The notes under the pieces are model-generated. The model was not told the DNA's origin. It worked only from the letters and a program-made list of their open reading frames with translations, and searched no databases. The position numbers and the translations under genes are program-made. 50,488 nucleotides of DNA from Oxalobacter sp. OttesenSCG-928-P03. GTDB taxonomy: Bacteria > Pseudomonadota > Gammaproteobacteria > Burkholderiales > Burkholderiaceae_D. The stretch covers positions 1 to 50,488 of the forward strand of contig JAJDFZ010000009.1 of the NCBI GenBank assembly GCA_030269625.1, read 5' to 3'. How positions within the stretch are numbered: position 1 is the first letter of the stretch; each line of letters opens with the position of its first letter. This document shows, in pieces, positions 8,247 through 19,401 of this stretch.

Positions 8247-9392
8247 ATGACAACAGCCAGGACAAATCTGCTTGACCTGAACCCGGTTCAGTTGATTGAG
8301 TATTGCTCCAGTCTGGATGAAAAGCCCTTCAGGGCCAGGCAGTTGCAGCGCTGGATCCACCAGTCAGGCGTCAGTGATTTTGACCAGATGACTGATCTGG
8401 CCAAATCACTGCGTCACAAGCTGTCGCATTGTGCGCAAATTACGGCGCCAGCCGTTATTGCCGATCATGTTTCGTCAGACGGAACAAGGAAATGGCTTTT
8501 GGATGTTGGCCAGGGAAATGCCATTGAAACGGTTTTCATTCCGGATGGCAATCGTGGAACGTTGTGTATTTCGACCCAGGCCGGCTGTACGGTCAATTGC
8601 CTCTTTTGTTCTACCGGCAAGCAGGGTTTCAGCCGCAATCTGACAACCGGAGAAATCATCGGGCAGCTCTGGATGGCTGAGTTTGCATTACGTACGATGC
8701 AGACAGACGAAGACAGGCCGGTTCGGCAGATTTCCAATGTTGTCCTGATGGGAATGGGTGAGCCGCTCTTCAATTTTGATGCTAGTGTCAGCGCCTTGAA
8801 GCTGATGCTGGATGATAACGCCTATGGCCTTTCGCGCAGGCGTGTGACAGTATCGACCAGTGGTGTGGTTCCGATGATTGATCGCCTGGCGGAGGAATGT
8901 CCTGTTGCGCTGGCGGTTTCTTTGCATGCCTCAAATGATGCATTGCGTAACAGGCTGGTTCCGTTAAACCGCAAGCATCCGCTGTCGTCGCTCATGGCGG
9001 CGTGCCGGCGTTATCTTGATTACGCCCCCAGAGATTTCATCACCTTTGAGTATTGCATGCTTGATGGTGTGAATGATACGGATGATCATGCGCGGGAACT
9101 GGTCGCGCTGGTTATGGATGGCGCGTCTCCGGTCTCATGCAAATTTAACCTTATTCCGTTTAACCCTTTCGAGGCATCCGGATTGCGACGTTCAAAAGCC
9201 GGGCGTATACAGTCTTTTTCAAAAATCCTGATGGATGCGGGAATTGTGACGACGGTCCGCAAAACGCGTGGCGATGATATTGATGCTGCCTGTGGTTTGC
9301 TTGCCGGAGAGGTGCAGGACCGGACGGATATAAAAAGAAGAATTATGCAGATGCAGGTTTGTTATACGGAATCTGCCGAAGAATGGCATTAG
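8247..9392 (+). CDS. rlmN: dual-specificity RNA methyltransferase RlmN
   Basis: RlmN is a radical-SAM enzyme that methylates C2 of A2503 in 23S rRNA and A37 of some tRNAs. From ATG 8247 it has 381 residues: an N-terminal RNA-binding segment, the iron-sulfur motif CTVNCLFC (Cys114, 118, 121), [10 protein letters not shown], and the C-terminal mechanistic cysteine at 349 (DDIDAACG). A TTG four codons upstream (8235) is an alternative start. It lies between ndk and rodZ. The pilW/pilF gene often found between rlmN and rodZ in related bacteria is absent. Confidence 0.96.
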   Translation: MTTARTNLLDLNPVQLIEYCSSLDEKPFRARQLQRWIHQSGVSDFDQMTDLAKSLRHKLSHCAQITAPAVIADHVSSDGTRKWLLDVGQGNAIETVFIPDGNRGTLCISTQAGCTVNCLFCSTGKQGFSRNLTTGEIIGQLWMAEFALRTMQTDEDRPVRQISNVVLMGMGEPLFNFDASVSALKLMLDDNAYGLSRRRVTVSTSGVVPMIDRLAEECPVALAVSLHASNDALRNRLVPLNRKHPLSSLMAACRRYLDYAPRDFITFEYCMLDGVNDTDDHARELVALVMDGASPVSCKFNLIPFNPFEASGLRRSKAGRIQSFSKILMDAGIVTTVRKTRGDDIDAACGLLAGEVQDRTDIKRRIMQMQVCYTESAEEWH

Positions 9393-9518
9393 ACATCAGT
9401 CCTTCTGGAAAAATGTGACGTTTAAGAATAATATTTAGGGATTTAGGAAAAATAAGCTGCTTTTCATGGAATATATATCCCGAATTGACGAACAGGCAGT
9501 CGCCACGTGGAGTTTTGA

Positions 9519-10670
9519 ATGAACATCGATGAAATGAAAGAAGAAAAGGATGCGGTCCAGTCTGGCGCGAGTGCGCCAGAGGAAAAAAACTCAGACGTGA
9601 CAGAGGTTGCCGTAGAGACTGAAAAGCAGGAAGCGCAGAATATGGAGGCAGAGGCAAAGGAAGTGCCTGTTGTACCAGAACCTGAGCCGGTCAAGGAGGC
9701 GCCCAAGCCGGGCGCACAGTTGGCCGCAGTTCGTATGGCCGCCGGTATTGAGCAGGAACAGGTTGCCGCCAGCCTGAAAATGACCGTACGCCAGGTCAGG
9801 GAACTGGAAGCTGACAATTACGAGGCATTGCATGGCATTGCCATTTCAAGGGGCTTTATTCGTGCCTACGCCAAAATGCTGCAGGTGGACCCGGAGCCGT
9901 TCGTTGCCATGTTTTCCAGCGAAGAGCCGGCCAGCAAACAACTGGACCAGATTCCGCGCCAGAGTTCGTCCGAGCGGTTTATGCATGGCAGCCAGGCTTT
10001 TGGCAAAAAACGGGGAATGGGAAAAACAGGCTGGATTATCCTGATCGTGGTCGTGCTTGCCGCAATTTATGGTGCGCACAGCATGAAGTGGTTTTCTTCA
10101 GCTTCTGCTCCCTCACGGAAAAAAGCTGAACCCGTTGTGACAGCGAAAAAGGAAGGCGCATCCAAGGTTGTTTCTTCTGAAATTGAAACACCCAGGACGG
10201 TGGCTTCAGAGCCGGGAAAAACACCGGCATCTTCTGAAAGTGCGGCAACTGATGGTGACAAGCAGGCAGAAGGATCAGCGCAGAAAGAAGAGGATAAGTC
10301 AAAAGCCGGTGAAAAGGCGGCTGTGACGCCTGATGCTGCCACAGCGGAAGCCGAAAAACAGGATCAGTCAAAGGCCAGGGAAGAAAAAGCAGCGGAAGCT
10401 TCGCCGGAAAAGGCTGCCGCACCTGCTGTGCCGCAAAATATCCTGGTCGTCCGTTTTAATCGCGCATCAACAGTTCAGGTCTTGAGGGCGGATTCTTCTG
10501 TCCTGCGAGAGTTTGATGGTCGTGCAGGCGATGTGCAGAAAATGGAAATCAATGAGCCTGTCACGCTTGTTGTGCAAAAGGCAGCTAATGTTGAGGCGGT
10601 GTTTCGTGAACAGCCGCTTGCGCTGAGGCCGGCAAGAAGAAGCACGGAAGCGCGAATAGAACTGAAGTAA
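9519..10670 (+). CDS. rodZ: cytoskeleton protein RodZ
   Basis: RodZ is a single-pass inner-membrane protein that links MreB filaments to the wall-elongation machinery. Of 383 residues, 1-65 form an acidic Glu/Lys/Val-rich extension. Residues 66-130 form the helix-turn-helix domain ([28 protein letters not shown]), 171-187 the membrane helix, about 190-305 a low-complexity Ala/Lys/Glu linker, and about 305-383 the periplasmic beta domain ([19 protein letters not shown]). Neighbours rlmN and ispG are the usual ones. The long N-terminal acidic tail is unusual compared with E. coli RodZ, where the HTH begins near residue 20. Confidence 0.9.
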   Translation: MNIDEMKEEKDAVQSGASAPEEKNSDVTEVAVETEKQEAQNMEAEAKEVPVVPEPEPVKEAPKPGAQLAAVRMAAGIEQEQVAASLKMTVRQVRELEADNYEALHGIAISRGFIRAYAKMLQVDPEPFVAMFSSEEPASKQLDQIPRQSSSERFMHGSQAFGKKRGMGKTGWIILIVVVLAAIYGAHSMKWFSSASAPSRKKAEPVVTAKKEGASKVVSSEIETPRTVASEPGKTPASSESAATDGDKQAEGSAQKEEDKSKAGEKAAVTPDAATAEAEKQDQSKAREEKAAEASPEKAAAPAVPQNILVVRFNRASTVQVLRADSSVLREFDGRAGDVQKMEINEPVTLVVQKAANVEAVFREQPLALRPARRSTEARIELK

Positions 10671-10675
10671 TTCAC

Positions 10676-11947
10676 ATGAAACTGGAAGACAAGCCGATTT
10701 CATCAGGATCGGCCCCCCGCAGGAAGACACTTGCTGTCGCGATTCCCGGGAAAGAGGCTCCTGTCATGATCGGTGGTGCTGCGCCTGTTGTGGTGCAGTC
10801 AATGACCAATACCGATACGGCTGATGTGGAAAGAACGGTTCAGCAGGTTATGGAACTGGCTGAAGCCGGTTCGGAACTGGTTCGGGTGACAGTTAACACA
10901 CCTGCCGCCGCCCAGGCTGTTCCTCTTATCCGGGAACAGCTTGATGCTGCGGGTATCCATGTTCCCCTTATCGGGGATTTTCATTTTAATGGTCACGTAT
11001 TGCTTCAGGATTTTCCTGATTGTGCCCAATCACTTGCCAAATATCGCATTAATCCGGGCAATGTAGGGATCGGCGAAAACAGGGATAGCCAGTTTGCCAC
11101 CATGATTGAAACGGCGCGCCGCTACGAAAAGCCGGTTCGTATCGGCGTCAACTGGGGCAGCCTGGATCAGGCTCTGCTAAAACGCATCATGGATGATAAT
11201 GCAGCTCGCGCAACACCCTGGCCGGTGGAAAGTGTCATGTACGAGGCGCTGGTCACTTCTGCGCTTGAAAGCGCGGCACAGGCTGAAGCTTTGGGGATGC
11301 CTGCCGAACGGATTATCCTGTCCTGCAAGGTATCGGGTGTGCAGGATCTGATTGCGGTATACCGTGAACTATCAAGGCGCTGTGATTATGCGCTTCATCT
11401 TGGTTTGACGGAGGCGGGCGTTGGCAGCAAGGGAATCGTTGCCTCGGCTGCGGCCCTGTCTGTCTTGCTTCAGGAGGGAATCGGGGATACGATCCGGATT
11501 TCCATTACACCCGAGCCGGGTACATCCCGTGCGCGGGAGGTCGTGGTGGCGCAGGAACTGCTTCAGAGTATGGGGTTGCGTCATTTTGTGCCTATGGTGA
11601 CATCCTGCCCTGGTTGTGGGCGGACATCCTCCACGCTTTTTCAGGAGCTGGCAAGCAATACGCAAAACTATCTCCGGGAGCAGATGCCGGTATGGAAAAC
11701 GCGCTATCCGGGAGTAGAGGGTATGAATGTGGCAGTCATGGGATGTATTGTGAACGGGCCGGGTGAATCGCAGCACGCCAATATCGGTATCAGCCTGCCT
11801 GGTAATGGTGAAACGCCCATGGCGATGGTATTTGAGGATGGCCAGAGAAAAACCATGCTCCGTGGCGACAACCTTGATGAGCAGTTCCAGGCCATGATCC
11901 TGAAATATGTACAGTCGCATTATGGCAAGGATGCAAAAGCAAAGTAA
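10676..11947 (+). CDS. ispG: 4-hydroxy-3-methylbut-2-enyl-diphosphate synthase (IspG/GcpE)
   Basis: IspG catalyses the penultimate step of the MEP isoprenoid pathway, converting MEcPP to HMBPP with a [4Fe-4S] cluster. The 423-residue protein has the N-terminal TIM-barrel signature ([12 protein letters not shown]), the cluster cysteines Cys311 and Cys314 (SCPGCGRTS) and Cys357, and the cluster-ligating Glu364 in the CIVNGPGE motif. It starts five bases after the rodZ stop, so the two are very likely co-transcribed. Confidence 0.97.
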   Translation: MKLEDKPISSGSAPRRKTLAVAIPGKEAPVMIGGAAPVVVQSMTNTDTADVERTVQQVMELAEAGSELVRVTVNTPAAAQAVPLIREQLDAAGIHVPLIGDFHFNGHVLLQDFPDCAQSLAKYRINPGNVGIGENRDSQFATMIETARRYEKPVRIGVNWGSLDQALLKRIMDDNAARATPWPVESVMYEALVTSALESAAQAEALGMPAERIILSCKVSGVQDLIAVYRELSRRCDYALHLGLTEAGVGSKGIVASAAALSVLLQEGIGDTIRISITPEPGTSRAREVVVAQELLQSMGLRHFVPMVTSCPGCGRTSSTLFQELASNTQNYLREQMPVWKTRYPGVEGMNVAVMGCIVNGPGESQHANIGISLPGNGETPMAMVFEDGQRKTMLRGDNLDEQFQAMILKYVQSHYGKDAKAK

Positions 11948-11966
11948 AAAATAATGGGCATCAGTT

Positions 11967-13355
11967 ATGTCTGAAGAGAAAAAAGCAAATAAAAACAAAA
12001 AAATACTGGGTATCAAGGGGATGAATGATATTCTCCCGGAGGATGCTCCAGTATGGGAACTCCTGGAAAACACGACGGAATCCGTACTCAAAAGCTATGG
12101 ATATCAGCGCATACGAACCCCGATTGTTGAGGAGACGGCGCTCTTTGCCCGTGGTCTGGGGGCGGTTACCGATATCGTGGAAAAGGAGATGTATTCTTTC
12201 GAGGATGCATTAAACGGTGACAATCTGACGCTGCGCCCGGAAAGTACGGCCGGTGTTGTGCGTGCCGTGGTAGAGCATAACCTGACTTATAACGGCCCCA
12301 AACGGCTGTGGTACTCCGGGCCGATGTTTCGCCATGAGCGTCCCCAGCGCGGACGCTACAGGCAGTTTCACCAGATTGGTGCCGAGGCGCTTGGATTTGG
12401 CGGGCCGGATATTGATGCTGAACTGATCATGTTGTGTCAGCGTTTATGGGATGATCTGGGGCTGGAAAAAATTCGTCTTGAAATCAATTCAATCGGGAAT
12501 GCCCAGGAGCGAAACCGCCACCGGGCTGATTTGATTGCTTATTTTGAAAAAAACAGCGATGTCCTGGATCAGGATGCGCAAAGGCGTCTTTATTCCAATC
12601 CGTTGCGTATCCTGGATACCAAAAATCCGGCCATGCAGGAAATGGTTAATGGCGCGCCAAAGCTGCTGGATTATCTGGACGAAGAGTCACTCCGGCATTT
12701 TGAGGGACTGCAGAAAATCCTGCGGCACAACAATATTCCGTATTCGATCAACCCGCGTCTTGTTCGCGGCATGGATTACTATAACCGCACAGTGTTTGAG
12801 TGGATCAGTGATGAACTGGGCTCTCAGGGGACGATATGCGGTGGTGGCCGGTATGATCCGCTTTTTGAGATGTTTGGCGGACGCCCCACGCCTTCTTGCG
12901 GCTTTGCGCTTGGCGTCGAGCGCCTGATTGACCTGATGAAAACGCAGGGTGGTGCCAGCGTGGCTGAAAATGTGGATGTCTATATTGTGCATCAGGGTGA
13001 GGAAGCGATGCTGGAGGCGTTTGTGCTGGCTGAAGTCTTGCGTGGCACAGGACTTGATGTAATACTGCATTGTTCGCCAGCGGCATCCGGAAGCAGTTTC
13101 AAGGCGCAGATGAAGCGTGCGGATGACAGCGGGGCGACTTTTGCCATTCTTCTCGGAGAAGACGAGCTCAAAGGTGGCAATGCCAGCGTAAAGGCATTGC
13201 GTTCGCCGGATCCGGAAAACAACCAGAGTCTGGTACCTTTGGCTCATGTTGCAGATTACCTGGTTGACCAGATTATTGGTGAGCATCCGGACGAAGATGA
13301 ACACGGATGCGGTTGTGGCGGCTTGTGCAGTGCACCTGCCCATGGCATTCATTGA
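11967..13355 (+). CDS. hisS: histidyl-tRNA synthetase with a Cys/His-rich tail
   Basis: This class II synthetase charges tRNA-His. Of 462 residues it shows motif 2 ([22 protein letters not shown] region, 122-143), the histidine-binding LVRGMDYY (265-272), motif 3 (FALGVERL, 313-320) and a C-terminal anticodon-binding domain (about 333-435). The normal family end is near residue 435. Here it carries a further tail with an acidic stretch (EHPDEDEH) and cysteines at 448, 450 and 454 plus several His, ending in HGIH. That tail looks like a metal-binding extension. It lies between ispG and yfgM as usual. A second, HisS-like gene at 20354 is the regulatory paralogue hisZ. Confidence 0.95.
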   Translation: MSEEKKANKNKKILGIKGMNDILPEDAPVWELLENTTESVLKSYGYQRIRTPIVEETALFARGLGAVTDIVEKEMYSFEDALNGDNLTLRPESTAGVVRAVVEHNLTYNGPKRLWYSGPMFRHERPQRGRYRQFHQIGAEALGFGGPDIDAELIMLCQRLWDDLGLEKIRLEINSIGNAQERNRHRADLIAYFEKNSDVLDQDAQRRLYSNPLRILDTKNPAMQEMVNGAPKLLDYLDEESLRHFEGLQKILRHNNIPYSINPRLVRGMDYYNRTVFEWISDELGSQGTICGGGRYDPLFEMFGGRPTPSCGFALGVERLIDLMKTQGGASVAENVDVYIVHQGEEAMLEAFVLAEVLRGTGLDVILHCSPAASGSSFKAQMKRADDSGATFAILLGEDELKGGNASVKALRSPDPENNQSLVPLAHVADYLVDQIIGEHPDEDEHGCGCGGLCSAPAHGIH

Positions 13356-13375
13356 ATTAACAGACTGACATTATC

Positions 13376-14020
13376 ATGGCATACGATCTTGAGGAACAGG
13401 AACAAATAGCGGCTCTTAAGGCCTGGTGGAAGCAGTATGGCAATCTCGTCCTGTGGATTGTCATTGTTGCCCTGGCTGCCTATACAGCCTGGGCTGTCTG
13501 GGGAAATTACCAGCGCAAACAGGCTGAGCAGGCATCACAGCTGTATTACGAAATGCAAAGTGCAGTGCAGTCCAATGATAATGAGCGGGCGCAGCGAATC
13601 GCATCGGATATGCAGGAAAAATTTGGCGGGACAGCATATGCTCCCATGGCCAACCTGATTGCTGCCCGCATTGCCCATGATTTCAAAGAAACAGACATGG
13701 CAAAAAGCCGGCTGAAATGGATTATGGATAAAGGAAAAGGGGATGGATACAAAGCCATCGCGCGACTGAGGCTGGCTGGTATTTTGCTGGACGAGAAAAA
13801 ATACGATGAGGCGCAGTCGGTGCTGTCAGCAGAATTTCCCGAGGCCTTTGCCAGCATGGCTGATGACAGGAGAGGTGACGTTTACTATGCACAGGACAAG
13901 CCTGATGAGGCAAGAAGAGCCTATCAGTCAGCGCTTTCGAAGGCAGCAGCAGAAGACCCGGGCAAGGTCCTGATTCAGTTGAAGCTGGATGATCTGGGCG
14001 GAGTTGCCGAAGCAGGATGA
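13376..14020 (+). CDS. yfgM: YfgM-family tetratricopeptide membrane protein
   Basis: YfgM is an ancillary protein of the SecYEG translocon that works with periplasmic chaperones and affects stress responses in E. coli. The 214-residue protein has a short cytoplasmic start (AYDLEEQEQIAALKAWWKQYG), one membrane helix (about 22-42), and a periplasmic region of TPR-like helices (AIARLRLAGILLDEKKYDEA; GDVYYAQDKPDEARRAY). Its stop overlaps the bamB ATG by ATGA. This yfgM-bamB pairing supports the call. Confidence 0.9.
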   Translation: MAYDLEEQEQIAALKAWWKQYGNLVLWIVIVALAAYTAWAVWGNYQRKQAEQASQLYYEMQSAVQSNDNERAQRIASDMQEKFGGTAYAPMANLIAARIAHDFKETDMAKSRLKWIMDKGKGDGYKAIARLRLAGILLDEKKYDEAQSVLSAEFPEAFASMADDRRGDVYYAQDKPDEARRAYQSALSKAAAEDPGKVLIQLKLDDLGGVAEAG

Positions 14021-15207
14021 AATATTTAAGGAAATCTATGCGTTATGCCCTTACCGTCCTGGCACTGGGCCTCGCTTTGTCTTTGTCAGGCTGTACGTGG
14101 AATGATCCAGCGACTTGGCTGGAGTCCATGAATCCTTTTTCAAGGGCACCGAAAAATCTGCCGGCAGACCTGGTTGAGTTTCAGCAGGTTAAATCAGCGA
14201 CTGCCGCCTGGTCACTCAGTATCGGTTCTTCTGATAATTTTATTTTTACGCCTGTCGCGACGCATGACGGTATTTATGCCGCAGCGGAAAAAGGTGCGAT
14301 CGTACGGGTTGATCCGGAAAGCGGCAGCGAAATCTGGCGGATTGATGCCGATGTTTCCCTGACGGCCGGTGTGGGTGCCGATGACCATACTGTCGTCGTT
14401 GCAGGCAAAAATGGTGTGCTTCTGGCTTTTGATTCTGACGGCAAAGAAAAATGGAAGGCGCAGATGTCCAGTGAAGCGCTTTCCGCTCCTGCCGTGGGGG
14501 GAGGCATGGTGGTTGTTCGCACCCTGGACAACCATATCGCCGGGTATGATGCAGATTCAGGCGAGCGTAAATGGCTGCTGACACGGCGTTCACCGCCATT
14601 GATGCTGCGCTCGGCACCGGGTATTGCGATTGTTGGTCCAACGGCGGTTATCGCGCTACCGGGGGGGCGCATGATTTCTCTGATGCTGGCCAATGGCGGC
14701 ATGAACTGGGATGTGATTGTCGGGGACCCGCGCGGTACGACAGATCTGGAGCGGATTGCCGATACATCCGGTATGCCGGCTGTTTTGGGCAGGCTGGTTT
14801 GTGCGGCGTCTTTCCAGGGGCGTGTTGCCTGTTACGATGTTGTCAGCGGCGGTGGAGTATGGGCAAAAGAGTTGTCCTGTGATGTTGGTGTCAGCGTTGA
14901 TGAGGATTTTGTTTATGCCGCTGATGAGACAGGGGCAGTTTATGCTTTCGCGAATCTTCGCGGACAGAGTGTCTGGCGCAATGAACGCCTGGCATACCGC
15001 GCACTGACAACGCCGGTTTCTTTTGAAGGAACGGTTGCTGTTGGTGATTTCCAGGGATATGTTCATTTTCTCTCAAAGGACGATGGCGCATTTGTTTCGC
15101 GCATTGCAACGGATGGCTCGGCCATCAAGGCAACGCCACTTGTTGTCGGTAACAAGCTGATCATACAGACGACCGGCGGCCGCCTTCAGGCATTAATGAT
15201 CAACTGA
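14017..15207 (+). CDS. bamB: outer-membrane assembly lipoprotein BamB
   Basis: BamB is the beta-propeller lipoprotein of the BAM complex that inserts beta-barrel proteins into the outer membrane. The 396-residue product has a lipoprotein signal peptide ending in LSLSGC (lipidated Cys26) and repeated PQQ-type blades such as [41 protein letters not shown] and [15 protein letters not shown]. The length matches the family. It overlaps yfgM by four bases and ends five bases before der. Confidence 0.95.
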   Translation: MKYLRKSMRYALTVLALGLALSLSGCTWNDPATWLESMNPFSRAPKNLPADLVEFQQVKSATAAWSLSIGSSDNFIFTPVATHDGIYAAAEKGAIVRVDPESGSEIWRIDADVSLTAGVGADDHTVVVAGKNGVLLAFDSDGKEKWKAQMSSEALSAPAVGGGMVVVRTLDNHIAGYDADSGERKWLLTRRSPPLMLRSAPGIAIVGPTAVIALPGGRMISLMLANGGMNWDVIVGDPRGTTDLERIADTSGMPAVLGRLVCAASFQGRVACYDVVSGGGVWAKELSCDVGVSVDEDFVYAADETGAVYAFANLRGQSVWRNERLAYRALTTPVSFEGTVAVGDFQGYVHFLSKDDGAFVSRIATDGSAIKATPLVVGNKLIIQTTGGRLQALMIN

Positions 15208-15212
15208 TTGAC

Positions 15213-16559
15213 ATGAAACCCGTTATCGCTTTGGTGGGACGCCCCAACGTGGGCAAATCCACGCTTTTCAACCGTTTGACCCGCTCAAGGGCTGCACTGG
15301 TGGCTGATTTTCCCGGCCTTACCAGAGACAGGCATTATGGCGAAGGCCGGATTGGCGAGAGACCTTTTCTGGTGATCGATACCGGCGGATTTGAGCCGGT
15401 TGCCAAAGACGGGATTCTCCAGGAAATGGCCAGGCAGACCAAACAGGCGGTTGCCGAAGCCGATGTGGTCATTTTTATGGTCGACGGACGTCAGGGTATG
15501 ACGCCGCATGACAAATCCATTACAGAATATCTCCGAAAATCCGGACGGCCGGTCATCCTTGTTGTCAATAAGGCAGAAGGAATGAAATATACTGCCGTGA
15601 CAGCCGATTTTTACGAGTTGGGGCTGGGAGAACCCTTTGTCATTTCTTCTGCGCATGGTGATGGCGTTCATACGATGCTGGAAAGCGCGCTGGATGTCGT
15701 AGCATCCGAAGACCTGATACCCGAAGAGCCAGAGACAGGAGACAGGCCAATCCGCCTGGCCATAGTGGGCCGGCCCAATGTTGGCAAGTCCACCATGATC
15801 AATGCGCTTTTGGGTGAAGAGCGGGTGATTGCTTTTGATATGCCGGGGACAACGCGTGATGCTATTGAAATTCCCTTTGAGCGGGATGGCAGGCACTATA
15901 CCCTGATTGATACGGCTGGTCTGCGCCGCCGGGGAAAGGTATTTCAGGCAATTGAGAAATTTTCCGTGGTCAAAACCCTGCAGGCGATTTCAGATGCCAA
16001 TGTGGTTTTACTTTTGCTTGATGCACAGCAGGATATTTCTGATCAGGATGCGCACATTGCCGGATTTATACTGGAGAGCGGGAGAGCGCTGGTGGTCGGG
16101 ATTAACAAGTGGGACGGGTTGCCGGCAGATACCCGCCAGGCGGTGAAAAGCGAGGCAGAGCGCAAGCTGCATTTCCTGTCTTTTGCCAAATTTCACTATA
16201 TCTCGGCGCTCAGGCAGACGGGTATTGCGTCGCTGATGCGCTCAATCAATGCGGCTTATGCTGCCGCAACAGCCAATCTTTCCACGCCGAGGCTGACACG
16301 GGTATTAAAGGATGCGGTTGAGCACCAGCAACCGCCGCGCAGCAAGGGTGCCATTCGCCCGAAATTGCGTTATGCGCACCAGGGCGGCAAGAATCCGCCC
16401 ATCGTCGTGATCCATGGAAATGGCCTGGATCATATCAGCCAGGATTATCGCCGCTATCTGGAAAGACACTTCCGGGATGCTTTCTCGCTGACCGGGACGC
16501 CTTTGCAGATTGAGTTCAGGACAGGACAGAATCCGTTTGACCCGGAAAAGAAAAAATGA
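15213..16559 (+). CDS. der: ribosome-biogenesis GTPase Der (EngA)
   Basis: Der is an essential GTPase of 50S subunit assembly with two GTPase domains in tandem. Its 448 residues show the first P-loop GRPNVGKST (9-17) with DTGG and NKAE (119-122), the second GRPNVGKST (186-194) with DTAG and NKWD, and a C-terminal KH-like domain ([13 protein letters not shown] onward) ending in a Lys-rich tail. bamB-der order is conserved in Proteobacteria. It is the last gene of this run before the hfq promoter region. Confidence 0.97.
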   Translation: MKPVIALVGRPNVGKSTLFNRLTRSRAALVADFPGLTRDRHYGEGRIGERPFLVIDTGGFEPVAKDGILQEMARQTKQAVAEADVVIFMVDGRQGMTPHDKSITEYLRKSGRPVILVVNKAEGMKYTAVTADFYELGLGEPFVISSAHGDGVHTMLESALDVVASEDLIPEEPETGDRPIRLAIVGRPNVGKSTMINALLGEERVIAFDMPGTTRDAIEIPFERDGRHYTLIDTAGLRRRGKVFQAIEKFSVVKTLQAISDANVVLLLLDAQQDISDQDAHIAGFILESGRALVVGINKWDGLPADTRQAVKSEAERKLHFLSFAKFHYISALRQTGIASLMRSINAAYAAATANLSTPRLTRVLKDAVEHQQPPRSKGAIRPKLRYAHQGGKNPPIVVIHGNGLDHISQDYRRYLERHFRDAFSLTGTPLQIEFRTGQNPFDPEKKK

Positions 16560-16636
16560 TCTGGTTCAGATCAGATATAAAACGGATAAATACGGTATAG
16601 TAAAGAAGTCTTCGATTTACTTTTTTCATGCTCTGT

Positions 16637-16666
16637 TTGAAAAACGGTTTATCTCCAATTTCGAAT
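16637..16666 (+). promoter_or_regulatory. candidate hfq promoter
   Basis: TTGAAA (16637-16642) and TCGAAT (16661-16666) are separated by 18 bases in the 130-base gap between der and hfq, ending 24 bases before the ATG. A second -10-like TATAGT at 16596-16601 lacks a good -35. Some promoter is expected here, but which one cannot be settled by eye. Confidence 0.35.
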
Positions 16667-16689
16667 AACAATTAATTAATGGAGTCGCT

Positions 16690-16929
16690 ATGAGCACTGG
16701 TAAAGGACAAATGCTGCAGGATCCCTTTCTCAACATTCTGCGCAAGGAACATATCCCTGTTTCCATTTATCTGATCAATGGCATCAAGTTACAGGGGCAG
16801 ATCGAATCATTTGACCAGTATGTCGTCCTGCTGCGCAACAGCGTGACGCAGATGGTATACAAGCATGCTATTTCCACCGTCGTTCCCTCACGCCCGGTCA
16901 ACCTGCATTCTGATGCATCAAACACCTGA
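16690..16929 (+). CDS. hfq: RNA chaperone Hfq
   Basis: Hfq is the Sm-like hexamer that pairs small RNAs with mRNAs. The 79-residue protein has Sm1 ([24 protein letters not shown]) and Sm2 ([14 protein letters not shown]) and the opening [15 protein letters not shown]. The C-terminal tail is very short (NLHSDASNT), so it lacks the long disordered tail of E. coli Hfq. The first hflX ATG lies inside its last codons (17-base overlap). Confidence 0.98.
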   Translation: MSTGKGQMLQDPFLNILRKEHIPVSIYLINGIKLQGQIESFDQYVVLLRNSVTQMVYKHAISTVVPSRPVNLHSDASNT

Positions 16930-18097
16930 TATTCCGAAAAAAAAACTGACTGGCGATGGCACGTCTGTACGTGCTCTCCTTGTCGGTGTTGATTTCGGAA
17001 AAAGTGATTTTTCTTCCAGCATGGAGGAACTGGCGCTTTTAGCCAGATCAGCTGGAGCCGAGCCGGTAACAACGATTACCATGAAGCGCGCCAGCCCGGA
17101 TGCTGCGCTTTTTATCGGCAGCGGCAAGGCTGATGAAGTTGAGGCGGCCATTGCACAGCACCAGTGCGATCTCGTTATTGTCAATCATGCCCTTTCACCG
17201 GCACAGCAGCGTAATCTTGAGCGCAAGCTGGAGATTGGCGTTGTTGACCGGACCAGCCTGATTCTGGATATTTTTGCACAGCGAGCCAAAAGCCACGAAG
17301 GCAAGGTTCAGGTTGAACTGGCGCAATTGCAGCATCTTTCCACCAGACTGGTCAGAGGATGGACCCATCTTGAAAGACAGAAGGGCGGTATTGGCTTGCG
17401 CGGGCCCGGTGAAACCCAGCTGGAAACAGACCGCCGGCTGATTGGTGAGCGTGTCAGGGTGTTGCGTTCCCGCCTGGAAAAACTGCAGCGGCAACGCGAG
17501 ACACAACGCCGTTCCCGCAGCCGGAGCCACACCTTTTCCTTTTCTCTGGTTGGCTATACCAATGCGGGTAAATCCACGCTTTTTAATGCCATGACCAAAG
17601 CGGGAACGTATGTTGCCGATCAGTTGTTTGCCACACTGGATACCACTTCACGGCGTGTTTATCTGGAAGAGGCGGGCAATGTTGTGATTTCGGATACAGT
17701 TGGATTCGTGCGTGAATTGCCTCACCAACTGGTAGCGGCGTTCAGGGCGACGCTGGAAGAGACGATTCATGCCGATCTGCTTTTGCATGTGGTGGATGCG
17801 GCAAGCCACACCCGGCGGGACCAGATAGAACAGGTCAATCTGGTTTTGAAAGAAATCGGCGCGGATGATGTGCCGCAACTCATGGTGCTCAACAAGATTG
17901 ATCTTGCAGGCCTAAATCCGGGCATGGAGCGGGATGAATATGGTAAAATTCAACGCGTTTTGGTCAGTGCGCGCACAGGAGCCGGCATGGATCTGTTAAG
18001 ACAGGCCGTAACTGAATATGCCCTGGCGGCAAAAAGACCGCATATGCAGCCGGATGCCGCTGCTGCGGAAATACAGCCTGAAGCGAAAATACAATAA
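16913..18097 (+). CDS. hflX: ribosome-rescue GTPase HflX
   Basis: HflX is a GTPase that splits stalled or heat-damaged 70S ribosomes. From ATG 16913 it has 394 residues: the HflX N-terminal domain with [11 protein letters not shown] and [33 protein letters not shown], then the G domain with GYTNAGKS (214-221), DTVG (261-264) and NKID (327-330). An ATG at 16865 in the same frame would overlap hfq further and add residues unlike the family. The chosen start overlaps hfq by 17 bases, which suggests coupling. Confidence 0.94.
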   Translation: MHQTPDIPKKKLTGDGTSVRALLVGVDFGKSDFSSSMEELALLARSAGAEPVTTITMKRASPDAALFIGSGKADEVEAAIAQHQCDLVIVNHALSPAQQRNLERKLEIGVVDRTSLILDIFAQRAKSHEGKVQVELAQLQHLSTRLVRGWTHLERQKGGIGLRGPGETQLETDRRLIGERVRVLRSRLEKLQRQRETQRRSRSRSHTFSFSLVGYTNAGKSTLFNAMTKAGTYVADQLFATLDTTSRRVYLEEAGNVVISDTVGFVRELPHQLVAAFRATLEETIHADLLLHVVDAASHTRRDQIEQVNLVLKEIGADDVPQLMVLNKIDLAGLNPGMERDEYGKIQRVLVSARTGAGMDLLRQAVTEYALAAKRPHMQPDAAAAEIQPEAKIQ

Positions 18098-18120
18098 ATT
18101 TTGAGATCAGTTACAAACGA

Positions 18121-19401
18121 ATGGCTCTCTTTTCATTAGACGGTTTACGCCGCTTGCTTCCAATGTTCCACGACCTTTTTGGCCGTGGTTCGGGTGATTA
18201 TGATCACAACGATCCACCTGAAATAGACAGGATATGGAACAATTTCAACAAGCGCCTGAATCGCCTGTTCAAAAGAAAAGGCAAGGGGGGTGACGATCAG
18301 GGCGGTGATGATGATTCCGGCCGTGATTATGATGATGAGGTCAACAAGCGCAAAGGTTTGCGTTTTGCCTTGGTCATGGTGGCCGTGGTGGGGTTTCTTT
18401 TCTGGATGGGAACCGGTGTTTTTATCGTCCAGGAAGGTGAGACAGGGGTTGTCATGACATTTGGACGGTACAGCCACATGACTTCATCTGGTGTGAACTG
18501 GCGTTATCCTTCCCCTATCCAGAGCCATGAGGTGGTTAATGTGTCCCAGGTGCGGACCGTTGAGGTCGGTTATCGTTCCACGCTGAAAAACAAGCAGCCC
18601 AAGGAAGCCTTGATGCTGACCAATGATGAAAATATCATTGATATTCAGTTTGCTGTTCAGTATCGCTTAAAGAGTGCTGCCGACTGGGTGTTTAACAACC
18701 GTGATCAGGAAGAGATGGTGCGGCAGGTTGCCGAAACATCCATTCGCGAGATTGTCGGCAGAAACAAGATGGATTTTGTCCTGTATGAGGGGCGCGACCA
18801 GATTGCGATGGATACCCAGGTCCTGATGCAGGAAATATTTGACCAGTACCAGGCCGGGGTACAGATAACGAATGTCACCATGCAGGGTGTACAGCCACCC
18901 GAGCAGGTACAGGCGGCCTTTGATGATGCCGTCAAGGCCGGGCAGGATCGCGAGCGCCAGAAAAACGAAGGTGAGGCATATGCCAATGGGGTTATCCCCA
19001 GGGCAAAAGGTACGGCTGCCCGTCTGATTCAGGAGGCAGAAGGTTACCGGGATCAGGTTATTGCCAATGCTGAGGGTAATGCCGCCCGATTCAAAATGAT
19101 TGTGGCGGAGTACCAGAAAGCGCCAGGGGTAACCCGGGACCGGATGTATCTTGAAACCATGCAGGAAATTTTTTCCAATACGACCAAGCTGATGATGGAC
19201 GTGAAAAGCGGAAGCAACCTGCTGTATCTGCCGTTTGACAAACTCATGTCGCAGTCAGCGGCACAATCACAGCTGCAGCAGTCATCGGCTCCAAACAGTG
19301 ATGCCCAGGTTTTATCCGGGACATCCCAGATGCAGGTGCCTGTGGAGACAGGAGGTGGTTCAGGGCGTTCACGCGAATCGAGAGACAGGGGGGGCAGGTA
19401 A
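18121..19401 (+). CDS. hflK: HflK subunit of the FtsH modulator complex
   Basis: HflK and HflC form a large membrane cage around the FtsH protease in the inner membrane. The 426-residue protein has a cytoplasmic, Gly/Asp-rich N-terminus (KGGDDQGGDDDSGRD, about 55-70), one membrane helix (82-103) and a periplasmic SPFH/band-7 domain (FIVQEGETGVVMTFGRY onward). A Ser/Gln/Gly-rich tail follows. The initiation region is uncertain: ATG 18121 or the internal ATG at 18163. Its TAA overlaps the hflC ATG by one base. Confidence 0.94.
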   Translation: MALFSLDGLRRLLPMFHDLFGRGSGDYDHNDPPEIDRIWNNFNKRLNRLFKRKGKGGDDQGGDDDSGRDYDDEVNKRKGLRFALVMVAVVGFLFWMGTGVFIVQEGETGVVMTFGRYSHMTSSGVNWRYPSPIQSHEVVNVSQVRTVEVGYRSTLKNKQPKEALMLTNDENIIDIQFAVQYRLKSAADWVFNNRDQEEMVRQVAETSIREIVGRNKMDFVLYEGRDQIAMDTQVLMQEIFDQYQAGVQITNVTMQGVQPPEQVQAAFDDAVKAGQDRERQKNEGEAYANGVIPRAKGTAARLIQEAEGYRDQVIANAEGNAARFKMIVAEYQKAPGVTRDRMYLETMQEIFSNTTKLMMDVKSGSNLLYLPFDKLMSQSAAQSQLQQSSAPNSDAQVLSGTSQMQVPVETGGGSGRSRESRDRGGR

